Assembly (NCBI RefSeq): GCF_900302505.1
Contig: NZ_OMOJ01000015.1
Span: 1 to 60,437, forward strand
DNA length: 60,437 nt
Source: Pseudoprimorskyibacter insulae
GTDB lineage: Bacteria > Pseudomonadota > Alphaproteobacteria > Rhodobacterales > Rhodobacteraceae
Direction of reading: 5' to 3'
Position 1 is the first letter of the stretch, and each line of letters opens with the position of its first letter. Below, piece by piece: positions 1 through 7,805 of the stretch. A model generated the notes under the pieces. That model made no database searches. It saw only the letters and a program-made list of their open reading frames with translations, and was not told the origin of the DNA. The translations under genes and the position numbers were made by a program.

Positions 1-186
1 CGCAATCGCCCGCCCCGCTGCGCGAAATGAAAGCTCCGCGCGTCGGGCGATTGCTCAACCTGCGCCGATCGGCGTAAACACCAACCGGACTCCGGTCGCG
101 GCTGGATGAAAGTTCAGTGGCAGGTCACCGGAAACAGTCATGGTCTGTACGGCGTCACACCTGCCCCAAGTTTAAGACCTGCGCCG
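1..186. other. left edge, no gene resolved
   Basis: No complete gene is seen here. A plus-strand frame is open from base 3 to a TAA at 75-77 and could be the last 24 codons of a gene that starts outside the window. A second plus frame is open to a TGA at about 107. Neither can be assigned. The minus-strand kinase gene ends at 187. Confidence 0.3.
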
Positions 187-1920
187 TTACACCTTCATGA
201 AATCATGGATCTGGCGTAGGCTGAGACCAATTCCGGCCAGCAAGATCGCAAGTTGGCTTGCGTCCAGTTCTTGGATGCCGGTTTCGATCCGCCTCGCCTG
301 ATCTGCGACCTCATCAAAGCCGACGATCCTGGATGAGCCTACCAGCGAATGCGCGTCATTGCTGCACTGATCCAGATCGCCCTTGTCATAGCTGGTTTGA
401 ATACGATCCACGATGCCAAGGGCATCCAAGACATAATCATCCACAAGCTCACAAAGCTCGTCGACGCTCATGGACATCAAATGGCTTTTGATTGCCTCGG
501 CGGAGAGCAACTTGCTGAGCCGACTTTCCGCGCCTTCGTCATTGGCTGGGCTTGCGCCTTCAAGTGTGTTGCCGTTCGCTTGGGCGCCCAGCCCGATGAT
601 CGTACTGATTTCGCTTTCGAGCGTGTCATATTGCACCGGTTTGGTCAGCACCTTTGCCGCGCCAAGGGTCATGGCATCTTCGCGGATCACCGGGATTTCA
701 TGTGCGGTCAGAAAGACGATGGGCGGCAGTTGATCGGCTTGCCAGTCCTTGCGAAGGCGGCGCACCGCTTCCAAGCCGTCAACCTCGGGCATGGCCACAT
801 CCATCAGCAACAGATCGTATTTGTGCGGCTTGAATTTCTTGAGGGCGACCGCGCCATCTTCGGCCAAGTCCACTTTTACGCCCATCCGTTTCAGAAAGGT
901 CACCAGCAACTTTTGGTTGATCGCATTGTCTTCGGCCAACAGGATGCGCAGACCTTCGATAGGCCGCCCGCCCTGCGTCGGGCTGGTCGCTTTGGGCGCG
1001 ACCATGGAATGGATGGTGCGCACAGGAATTTCGAACCAGAACACCGAGCCCTTGCCGAATTCGGTGTCGACCCCGATTTGCCCCTTCAAGCCTTCGATGA
1101 TCCGGCGAGAGATGGCCAAACCAAGCCCAGTGCCTTGCGCCGCAGCGGTCAGGGAGTTGGGAACCTGCGAAAAGTCCTGAAACAGATCCTTGATCCGGTG
1201 TTCTTCGACGCCGACTCCAAAATCCTCGACCTCTACGCGCAGAGTTTCCTGCCCGATGTCCCCTGAGGCGCGGGCGCGAATGATCACGGGGCCGTTGTGG
1301 GAATAGCGGATCGCGTTGGTCACAAAATTCGAAATGACCTGCCGAATGCGCGTTGCATCGCCGAAAAACCGCTTTGGCACCGATGTGTCAACTGACGACA
1401 AAAAGTGACGCTCGGCCATTCTGCTATCTGCACGCGCCACGCTGCCAACGCTTTCGAGCAAAGCGCGAAGGTCGACCTCGTCTTCCTCAAACGCGAAAAC
1501 CCCGGCCTCCATCTTGGAGAAATCCAGAACATCGTTCACGATCCGCGACAGGGCCAGACCAGATGCCTTGGCGTTGCGTAGCAATTCCTGCTTGGACCGG
1601 CTTTCTTCGTCCATGGCCAATAGATCAATCATGCCCAAAAGCCCGCCAAGCGGGGTGCGGATTTCATGGTTCATCGTGGCAAAGAACCGCGACTTGATCG
1701 CTGCGTCTTTCTCGGCCTTTTTCAGGGCTGCATGAAGTTCAGCCGTGCGATCCTGAACCGCATGCTCCAGCTGAGAAGCATGTTTGTTCAACGCTTCATT
1801 GGCCAGATAAAGCGCACGGCTTTTTTCTTCGAGCAAATGCTCGGCATGTTCACGCGCGGCGCGTTCCTGTTCATAGCGACTGCGGGAAACCGTGTCTGAT
1901 TTTTCGGGGGTCTGGCTCAT
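187..1920 (-). CDS. hybrid sensor histidine kinase with receiver and HPt domains (H-NOX partner, HnoK-like)
   Basis: This is a 577-residue soluble hybrid kinase with no membrane segment. In order it has a charged coiled coil (about 15-75), a HisKA domain with H85 in the motif MNHEIRTP, a HATPase with N202 in the N box, DFGVGV at 233-238 and GTGLGLAI at 263-270, and a receiver with acidic pair E330/D331, phospho-acceptor D374, T405 and K427. A C-terminal HPt carries H524 in AHSLVGSS. All phosphorelay residues are present. There is no sensor domain of its own, which fits a kinase controlled by a separate sensor. The H-NOX gene lies 15 bp upstream on the same strand, the usual arrangement for NO-responsive HnoX/HnoK pairs. 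The HPt could pass phosphate to a separate receiver, such as the one in the phosphatase gene on the far side of the H-NOX gene; that link is inference. Confidence 0.93.
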   Translation of the reverse strand: MSQTPEKSDTVSRSRYEQERAAREHAEHLLEEKSRALYLANEALNKHASQLEHAVQDRTAELHAALKKAEKDAAIKSRFFATMNHEIRTPLGGLLGMIDLLAMDEESRSKQELLRNAKASGLALSRIVNDVLDFSKMEAGVFAFEEDEVDLRALLESVGSVARADSRMAERHFLSSVDTSVPKRFFGDATRIRQVISNFVTNAIRYSHNGPVIIRARASGDIGQETLRVEVEDFGVGVEEHRIKDLFQDFSQVPNSLTAAAQGTGLGLAISRRIIEGLKGQIGVDTEFGKGSVFWFEIPVRTIHSMVAPKATSPTQGGRPIEGLRILLAEDNAINQKLLVTFLKRMGVKVDLAEDGAVALKKFKPHKYDLLLMDVAMPEVDGLEAVRRLRKDWQADQLPPIVFLTAHEIPVIREDAMTLGAAKVLTKPVQYDTLESEISTIIGLGAQANGNTLEGASPANDEGAESRLSKLLSAEAIKSHLMSMSVDELCELVDDYVLDALGIVDRIQTSYDKGDLDQCSNDAHSLVGSSRIVGFDEVADQARRIETGIQELDASQLAILLAGIGLSLRQIHDFMKV

Positions 1921-1935
1921 TGAACGCGCGACAAC

Positions 1936-2484
1936 TCAAGTCTGGTTTTCAAGGGAGATCAGGAACTTGGTCGATTGCGGGGCATCGGGCACCGCACTGG
2001 CTGCAATGCTTGCTTTCTGGTCGTAGATTTCAAGACACCCCTCAATCAGCCCTTTGCAGAATGGGGCCAAGGGACGCGGCGAGGTGTAGACCAGTTCCAG
2101 CTGTTCCCCGCCAATGCGCTGCGTCGAAAACGAGGGCAGTTCCGCCTCGGGGTAGAGTTTGCGAACTTCCACATGGATTTCGCCCTCAATCGCCTCAAGG
2201 ATATCAAAGGCCGAGTGCTTGTCTTCGAAGAAAACGCCGTAGCGTTTGGTGAAGAAGGTCATCATCCAATGCCCGAACAGGCGTTGCAGTTCGTTTGGGG
2301 CGATGCCCGAATGATCGCTGAACGCAGTCACCAAGGTGACCAATTCCTTGCACGAATAGGTGCCGACAGACGTATAGGCACCGCGGCTTTCCAGCTCTGC
2401 CGAATCCAGGATGCGATCCACGGTTTCTTCGCCGAAATTGGCTTCGGCCATTTCCAAAAGTTCCAAGAAAATCGAGCCTTTCAC
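1936..2484 (-). CDS. hnoX: H-NOX heme-nitric oxide binding protein
   Basis: This is a 182-residue protein of the H-NOX (HNOB) family, the stand-alone heme sensor related to soluble guanylate cyclase. The family's proximal heme ligand is visible as H104 in EIHVEVRKLYP, followed by the usual YPxxxxPSF segment. The heme-propionate motif YxSxR is present as Y133, S135 and R137 in VYTSPRP. The length matches bacterial stand-alone H-NOX proteins. In the known systems, NO binding to the heme changes the activity of a partner histidine kinase. The hybrid kinase follows 15 bp downstream on the same strand. The gene is divergent from the partner-switch/EPS operon. Ligand preference (NO only, or NO and O2) was not settled. 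Confidence 0.93.
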   Translation of the reverse strand: MKGSIFLELLEMAEANFGEETVDRILDSAELESRGAYTSVGTYSCKELVTLVTAFSDHSGIAPNELQRLFGHWMMTFFTKRYGVFFEDKHSAFDILEAIEGEIHVEVRKLYPEAELPSFSTQRIGGEQLELVYTSPRPLAPFCKGLIEGCLEIYDQKASIAASAVPDAPQSTKFLISLENQT

Positions 2485-2945
2485 AGCGGCTATCCTTTAC
2501 ACCTATGGTGGAAAAAACGTGTTAGCGGAAACATGAAAACCTCTTAGGTTCACCCAATTTGCTTTCCGCTCGTCCCCTTCCCTGTCACCAATTTGTAACG
2601 GTCGTCAAACCCAGATTTTGCGCCGGAAACTCCAAGAAGTCGAAAGATAAAATCGAATAAATTCTAGCGCTTATGAAAAGACGCGTTTTCAGATCGGCCT
2701 TCCGTAATGACACCTCACGTCAACTATCTTTCGCCCACGAGATCCATACTTAGGGCCATCTTACACGATGGGGATCAAACAATTAGATCGGAATATATCC
2801 ATAGGTTGTGGACACGCCAAACGTGTGCAAACCGCACTGTCCGGCCTCACGAACATGCAAAAAAGGACGCCGCCCGAGCCTCGACTCTGATGATGATACA
2901 AGAACAAATCAAAGCTGCGCAAAAAATCGAAAACGCCCCGATGCG
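2485..2945. other. divergent intergenic region, AT-richer
   Basis: This 461-bp gap separates the H-NOX start (minus) from the receiver-phosphatase gene (plus). It is visibly more AT-rich than its neighbours and must hold promoters for both directions. Short open frames at 2707-2958 and 2808-2990 show no family signature, except that the latter runs in frame into the receiver domain that begins near 2946. I could not identify an FNR/NnrR-type box or a sigma-70 promoter with confidence. Confidence 0.5.
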
Positions 2946-2990
2946 GTGTTGCGTCTGAAAGTCATTGCGGCAGAAGATCACTCTGTCTAA
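2946..2990 (+). pseudogene. severed N-terminus of the receiver domain (beta-1 and acidic residues)
   Basis: This short piece reads LKVIAAEDHSV and then hits TAA at 2988-2990. The same frame continues without another stop through RKHLCIQVNRLGYEAIPAENG and the rest of a receiver domain into the phosphatase at 3099-4139. The AED motif is the metal-binding acidic part of the receiver. The start is uncertain: GTG at 2946 or TTG at 2949 would give a normal receiver N-terminus, but no strong Shine-Dalgarno sequence precedes either. One base change at 2988-2990 would restore a full gene 2946-4139 of about 397 codons. Confidence 0.7.
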
Positions 2991-3098
2991 CGAAAACACC
3001 TGTGTATTCAAGTCAACCGGCTTGGGTATGAGGCAATCCCTGCGGAGAACGGTCAAGAAGCGCTTGACCTGATTGCTTCAACCGGCGCGCAAATCGTT

Positions 3099-4139
3099 TT
3101 GTGCGACATGAATATGCCAATCATGTCGGGCACGGAAATGACTCAAGAAATCCGTAGCCGCCTTCATGAAGAATACATCCATATCATAATGATTTCAGGG
3201 AACTGGAACGCGACCAGTCGGCAACGGGCGCTGGATGTCGGGGCTGATGATTTCATCGAAAAAGGCCCGGACAATGCGATGATGCAAACCAAGCTGCGCA
3301 CCGCATCGCGGCTTGTTCACCACCAGTCCATGATGGCGCAAAAGAACCATGCTTTGAACCTTGCGCAAAAGCAGATCGCCAATGACATGGCGATCGCGAA
3401 AATCGCGCAGCGGCGCCTATTGGAAAGCGTGACGTCAATTGACACGTTGCCCGATTGCGACTGCAATGTGCATTCAGTCTTTGTGCCTTCTGCCAGCGTG
3501 TCGGGCGATATGTTCGGCGTGTTCAAGGTGTCCGAAGATCTGATCGGGTTTTACTTGTTGGACGTGTCGGGCCATGGGGTTCATGCCGCGCTGATGTCGG
3601 TGGCGGTCGGGCATCTGATCACACCCGAATATTTCCGTAAGAAAGCCACACTCCCGGACGGGGCACACGACCCTGCGGGATTGGTGAAGGCCCTGAACGA
3701 TCGTTTCTACCACGAAGACAGTGACGACTATTTCACCATGTTTTGTGCCATTGCCAACGTTCAGTCCGGGCAGATGACGTTTTGCCAGGCCGGGAACCCG
3801 TCGCCTTTGGTGCGGGATAACAAGGGCAATGTGTCAACGCTCGGAGAAGGCGGGTTTCCTGTGGCCATGCTGCTAGACGCTGAGTTCACTAATGAAACCT
3901 ACCATTTCGAACCAGGCAGCGCGATCTGCCTGTTCTCGGACGCCGCGATTGAGGCCGACAACGAACAAAACGAACAATTCGGGGCGGACCGCCTGCGGGC
4001 AAGTATTTCGGAGTTTTCTGAAGGCGACCTATCACAGCTACCACAGTTTTTCGTTGAACGACTCCAAACGTGGCGCAACCGGCGCGACTTTGATGACGAC
4101 TTAACAATCGTAGTTCTTGAAAGGGCTGCACTGACATAA
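3099..4139 (+). CDS. receiver (truncated) - SpoIIE/PP2C-type serine phosphatase
   Basis: The frame encodes the rest of a receiver domain, with phospho-acceptor D in LCDMNMPIMSG, then a linker helix, then a SpoIIE-type PP2C domain. Metal-binding motifs SGDMFG, LLDVSGHGVHAALMS and RDFDDDLTIVVLE are intact, so the catalytic part looks functional. As written it would begin at TTG 3099 or ATG 3108 and lack receiver strand 1 and the acidic pair, because of the in-frame TAA at 2988. Family members dephosphorylate a STAS protein in partner-switching pathways. A STAS gene and an RsbW-like kinase gene follow directly, so the role is clear from context. If the stop is real, the receiver should be deaf to phosphorylation while the phosphatase may survive from an internal start. 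Confidence 0.85.
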   Translation: MCDMNMPIMSGTEMTQEIRSRLHEEYIHIIMISGNWNATSRQRALDVGADDFIEKGPDNAMMQTKLRTASRLVHHQSMMAQKNHALNLAQKQIANDMAIAKIAQRRLLESVTSIDTLPDCDCNVHSVFVPSASVSGDMFGVFKVSEDLIGFYLLDVSGHGVHAALMSVAVGHLITPEYFRKKATLPDGAHDPAGLVKALNDRFYHEDSDDYFTMFCAIANVQSGQMTFCQAGNPSPLVRDNKGNVSTLGEGGFPVAMLLDAEFTNETYHFEPGSAICLFSDAAIEADNEQNEQFGADRLRASISEFSEGDLSQLPQFFVERLQTWRNRRDFDDDLTIVVLERAALT

Positions 4140-4204
4140 TCCATACGACCCAGTTTCCCAACCAAATCGTAGCCGTTCGACCCGGATCTGACCGTCTGAC
4201 GGCT

Positions 4205-4480
4205 GTGAACTCTCCGAGTTTCAAATCAGAGACCTGCGCCCTGTTCGAGGGTCCGATCTCGACCATGATCATCGATTTCTCCGGCGTGTCGTTCATCGAC
4301 TCGTCAGGGCTTGGCGCATTGGTCGGGATCATGAAACGCGCCGGTATCAAAGGCGAGGTCGTCGTGTGCGGCTTGGAAGAGGCAATCGCCTACAGCTTTC
4401 AGATCACGCGTATGGACAAAGTCTTTAAGGTTTTTCCAAACATGGATGCTGCGGTGCAGACTTTGAGTGAGCGGCCGTGA
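4205..4480 (+). CDS. STAS-domain anti-sigma-factor antagonist (RsbV-like)
   Basis: This is an RsbV/SpoIIAA-like STAS protein. The motif IDFSGVSFIDSSGLGALVG contains the serine (DSSG) that the cognate kinase phosphorylates in this family. The first usable start is GTG 4205, giving 91 residues, but recognisable STAS sequence (IVAVRPGSDRLTAVNSPSF) continues upstream in frame to 4136. There the codon is ATA, overlapping the phosphatase stop TAA. A G at 4138 would make both an ATG start (4136-4138) and a TGA stop (4137-4139), the ATGA coupling used elsewhere in this operon. The intended gene is therefore probably 4136-4480, 114 residues, with its start codon lost. The stop overlaps the next gene. 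Confidence 0.85.
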   Translation: MNSPSFKSETCALFEGPISTMIIDFSGVSFIDSSGLGALVGIMKRAGIKGEVVVCGLEEAIAYSFQITRMDKVFKVFPNMDAAVQTLSERP

Positions 4481-4914
4481 GTTCAAAATGCTATCGCATG
4501 CAAGGAACTATGGAAGCCGTGGACAACATGGTTGTCTCGCTAGCGCGGGACGCGATGCTGCAACTGGATGCCGGAACCGCCATGCGGTTCGAACTGGCAA
4601 ATGCAGAAGTGCTGACAAACATCGTCAAACATGCCCTGAGGGGCGGCGATGAAAACGCGGTCGTGGATATTGTCGTGACCAGTTCCGAACGGGGCGTCGT
4701 GTTTGAAGCCTATGACCCAGAAGGCGTTCTACCCTTCGATCCGCGCGACAATCAGATCGATCTGAACAAAGTTGATTTCAATTCTGAATCCGGTCGCGGG
4801 ATTGGCATCCTTTTAGAATGTGCAGATGAGATCGATTACGGCGAGGTCAATGGACGCAACCGGCTTTCGAACTGTTTCTGGAACCCGGAACTACAGAAAG
4901 ACACGGATGAATAA
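4477..4914 (+). CDS. RsbW-like anti-sigma-factor serine kinase (HATPase_c_2)
   Basis: This is a 145-residue GHKL ATPase of the RsbW/SpoIIAB type. The N box is visible as ELANAEVLTNIVKHA, a D-box region as FEAYDPEG, and a G-rich lid as SGRGIGILLECADEIDY. Family members phosphorylate a STAS partner and bind a sigma factor or another target. The GTG start overlaps the STAS stop by four bases, so the two are translationally coupled. With the upstream phosphatase this completes a partner-switch cassette. No sigma factor gene is adjacent. The next genes are polysaccharide genes, so the cassette may act on the synthesis machinery or through a distant sigma factor; this is inference. Confidence 0.87.
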   Translation: MSSKCYRMQGTMEAVDNMVVSLARDAMLQLDAGTAMRFELANAEVLTNIVKHALRGGDENAVVDIVVTSSERGVVFEAYDPEGVLPFDPRDNQIDLNKVDFNSESGRGIGILLECADEIDYGEVNGRNRLSNCFWNPELQKDTDE

Positions 4915-5062
4915 GCTATCGAAGGCAGCTTTGCTGTCTGTGTTCATTGCCGCCAACGGTTTGGTGCCGGGGATCGCGGCTGCGCAATCCGAAAATGCAG
5001 GTGACAAACCCGCATCCAATGTGCCTGCATCTTTGGACAACACGACGATGACTCTGCCTTAA
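4907..5062 (+). pseudogene. severed signal peptide of the first DUF3131 protein
   Basis: ATG 4907 overlaps the RsbW-like stop and opens a typical Sec signal peptide: MNKLSK, a hydrophobic core and a GIAAAQ-type cleavage site, then a short linker. It ends at TAA 5060-5062. The same frame continues directly as NVTGITVTSKGPVSLS into the DUF3131 gene. A CAA-to-TAA change would explain it. Without this piece the downstream protein has no export signal. Confidence 0.75.
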
Positions 5063-5065
5063 AAT

Positions 5066-6655
5066 GTGACCGGCATCACGGTGACGTCCAAAGGCCCGGT
5101 TTCGCTGTCTTTCAAAATATCCGAACAAACGGTCGACGGTGAATGCCGCCGGACGCCCCCATCGTCGAACGAGCCGCATTTTGGCCGCAACGGTGCACTG
5201 ACCGAACATGAAATGGACATGGCAAAAACGGCCTGGACCTATTTCGAAAAGTTCTATCAGCCCGACACGGGCCTTGTGAACGCGGTGGGATCCTTCCCGT
5301 CGACAACCATGTGGGACACCGCGTCGTACATGAGCGCGCTTCTGGCGGCCTATGAGCTGTGCATCATCGACAAGCGGACCTTCGACACACGTTCGACCCA
5401 GTTGTTCCGCACGCTGCGCAACCTTGTTTTGTTCAACAAGGAAGCCCCGAACAAGGTGTATCACACCAAGACCGCCGAAAAGGTGAGCTACGCCAACAAA
5501 CCCGGCGATATCGGCTATTCGGCCCTGGACCTTGGGCGGATGTTGGTCTGGCTGAAGGCCTACAAGGAACGCTACCCCTATCTGGCCAACTCGGTCGATG
5601 CGATCCCGCTGCGCTGGGATTTCTGCAATATCATCCGCGACGACGGGAGCCTGAACGGCTCGCTGGTGACCAAGGAAGGCAACCCGCGCTATTTGCAGGA
5701 AGGCCGATTGGGCTATGAAGAATACGCCGCCAAGGGCTTTGCCCTATGGGGGTTTGACGTGCCCGGAGCGCTTGATCCGCGTCCCTTGGAATACACCACC
5801 ATCTACGATGTGCAGGTGCCCTATGACGGGCGCGACCCGCGGGTGTTCCACAACCAGAACTACGTTCTGACCGAAGGCTACATCCTTGATGGGCTCGAAA
5901 TGGGCTGGGATATGCCCTATGACAAGTCCAACGATGGCATGGTCGCCAGCCACGGCTGGCGCGCCGAATTTGCCAACCGGATTTACCTTGTCCAGCAGCG
6001 CCGTTTTGAGCAGACCGGGATGATCACGGCCCGTTCCGAACACCAAGTCGATGGCAAGCCGTTCTTCGTCTACGATTCCATCTTCGCCGATGGCTATGCC
6101 TGGAACACGCTGGACCCGACGCAGACCTATCAGCCTGACCGTGCCGCCGTTGCTGCCAAAGCCGCGCTTGGCCTCTGGGCGCTGTGGGACACGCCCTATA
6201 CCGACCTTCTGTATGATACCGTGGCCGACCTGCGCGACCCCGAGCGCGGCTTCTATGAGGGCCTTTATGAAAACGGCAACGGCTTTATCCCGCTGCAAAC
6301 CGCCAACAACAACGGCGTTATTCTGGCGGCCCTGCTGTACAAAGTGCAGGGGCCGGTTCTGCAACGGCTGAACAACAATACGATGGTTTGGGACACCTCG
6401 TTTGCGAATAAGAATATCCGCAACAACAAGTGCCACCCCAAATCCATGCGCAAAGAAGTCACCTGCTGCAATTGCGCTGACTTGCCTGATTACGAACCGC
6501 CCGTCACCGCCGATCAGTTCAAATTCTGCCGCCCGGTCTTTGGCGGCCCAGATATCGGCGCAGTCGATTGCTCGACCGAAGAGCACAATCTCGCGGCGCC
6601 GAAACCGGAGCTGTACCTGCCCCGTCAATGCACGAGCCCGTCAGGGAAGTTATGA
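5066..6655 (+). CDS. DUF3131 protein (periplasmic, EPS locus), lacking its signal peptide
   Basis: The frame encodes 529 residues of DUF3131 type, with TAWTYFEKFYQPDTGLVNA, STTMWDTASYMSALLAA and YANKPGDIGYSALDLGRML. The pattern resembles alpha/alpha-toroid carbohydrate-active proteins, but no enzyme activity is established here. The only start in the surviving frame is GTG 5066, just after an in-frame TAA, and the signal peptide lies before that stop. The intended gene is 4907-6655. A Cys-rich segment near the C-terminus (CHPKSMRKEVTCCNC) is absent from the second DUF3131 protein at 9629-10975 and suggests a disulfide or metal site. The stop overlaps the acyltransferase ATG by four bases. Confidence 0.82.
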   Translation: MTGITVTSKGPVSLSFKISEQTVDGECRRTPPSSNEPHFGRNGALTEHEMDMAKTAWTYFEKFYQPDTGLVNAVGSFPSTTMWDTASYMSALLAAYELCIIDKRTFDTRSTQLFRTLRNLVLFNKEAPNKVYHTKTAEKVSYANKPGDIGYSALDLGRMLVWLKAYKERYPYLANSVDAIPLRWDFCNIIRDDGSLNGSLVTKEGNPRYLQEGRLGYEEYAAKGFALWGFDVPGALDPRPLEYTTIYDVQVPYDGRDPRVFHNQNYVLTEGYILDGLEMGWDMPYDKSNDGMVASHGWRAEFANRIYLVQQRRFEQTGMITARSEHQVDGKPFFVYDSIFADGYAWNTLDPTQTYQPDRAAVAAKAALGLWALWDTPYTDLLYDTVADLRDPERGFYEGLYENGNGFIPLQTANNNGVILAALLYKVQGPVLQRLNNNTMVWDTSFANKNIRNNKCHPKSMRKEVTCCNCADLPDYEPPVTADQFKFCRPVFGGPDIGAVDCSTEEHNLAAPKPELYLPRQCTSPSGKL

Positions 6656-7803
6656 CACAAAACTCAAAACCTAGACTCGTCTGGTTCGACGCCAACCGCG
6701 TCTGTGCCGCCTTCGGTGTTGTCCTGATCCATTCGACAACCGACTTTGGAGGCCAGCCGTTCAAGGACTTCACCGAGGGCGAACGGATCTTCCCTGTTGC
6801 CCTGCGGTCAATCGCGGAATTTTCCGGGTCCGAGATGTTCTTCCTGTTCTCGCTGTTCCTGATGGCGATGCGGGTGAACAAAAAGATGCCGTCCTATTCG
6901 ACCGCAATCGCACAACAGGCCGAACGCCTGCTGGTGCCCTTTGCCTTTTGGACAGTGTTCTATGCCTTTTTCCGGTTGGTAAAGGCCGATGCCTTTGGCT
7001 ATGCGCCGTACATTCTGAACCAGCTGACCGACGTCAATCAATGGGTGTCATATTTCGTGCTGGGCCGGTCCCAGTACCATATGCACTTCTTGCCGACGCT
7101 GTTCGCGTTGTTCATGTTCTATCCGGTGATGCGGCTTGCCACACGCTATCCTTTGCTGGGCCTGACAGTTTTCGCGACGCTGGGGGCGATGAACTCGGCC
7201 CAGGGGTATATCTGGTCGCTGGATCTGGATCCGCTGCTGCGTGAATATGTGATCCGCCTGATCAAGATCTTCGGCTATGTCGGCTATGGGTTTGCGGCCT
7301 TTGCGATCTATGGGCTTTGGAACGACGGCATTCCGCGCGGGGAATCCAAGCTGATCCGCAAGGGCAGTTTCTACTTTGCCGCCATGGCCTATATCGCCAC
7401 CCTGCCCTTCTATGGCGCCTCCATCGTCAGCGGGTCATGGGGCTATCGGTCAGGCTGGGATTTCTACGGCCACTTCTTGATGCCGATCTTCATGATGCTG
7501 ATCTTCCTTGGCGGGCAATATCGCGATTGGTCGCCGATCTGGTCCAAGCTGGCGCGCTATACCTTCGGCGTCTACCTGCTGCACCCGATGGTGATCGACC
7601 TTTACGACATCGCCGTTGTCAAAAGCGGTCTGAGCAAGATGATGGACCCCGCGTTGATCGTCACCTCGCGCTATGTCATCGCGCTTCCCTTGGCCTTTGC
7701 CACCGCCGTTGCCCTGTCGCGGATCAAGCTTGTCGCTTGGACCATTGGCCTTGGCCCGACCCCGTGGAACTGGCGGAAACCTGCCGGAAAGGCAGGATCG
7801 TAA
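6652..7803 (+). CDS. membrane acyltransferase (acyltransferase 3 / OpgC-like)
   Basis: This is a 383-residue integral membrane protein with about ten hydrophobic segments. The N-terminus, LVWFDANRVCAAFGVVLIHS, matches the acyltransferase-3 family, with the catalytic histidine in LIHS. Such proteins O-acylate sugars of polysaccharides, often with acetyl or succinyl groups. ATG 6652 overlaps the upstream stop as ATGA, and an AGGGAAG ribosome site precedes it. An earlier in-frame ATG at 6628 is possible but lies inside the preceding gene. The gene sits between a DUF3131 gene and a polysaccharide synthase, so it probably decorates that polymer. Confidence 0.85.
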   Translation: MTQNSKPRLVWFDANRVCAAFGVVLIHSTTDFGGQPFKDFTEGERIFPVALRSIAEFSGSEMFFLFSLFLMAMRVNKKMPSYSTAIAQQAERLLVPFAFWTVFYAFFRLVKADAFGYAPYILNQLTDVNQWVSYFVLGRSQYHMHFLPTLFALFMFYPVMRLATRYPLLGLTVFATLGAMNSAQGYIWSLDLDPLLREYVIRLIKIFGYVGYGFAAFAIYGLWNDGIPRGESKLIRKGSFYFAAMAYIATLPFYGASIVSGSWGYRSGWDFYGHFLMPIFMMLIFLGGQYRDWSPIWSKLARYTFGVYLLHPMVIDLYDIAVVKSGLSKMMDPALIVTSRYVIALPLAFATAVALSRIKLVAWTIGLGPTPWNWRKPAGKAGS

Positions 7804-7805
7804 CC

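Noticed and set aside
349-1266. A 305-codon plus-strand frame opposite the H-NOX-linked kinase
   Set aside because: Shadow of a fully conserved kinase on the minus strand.
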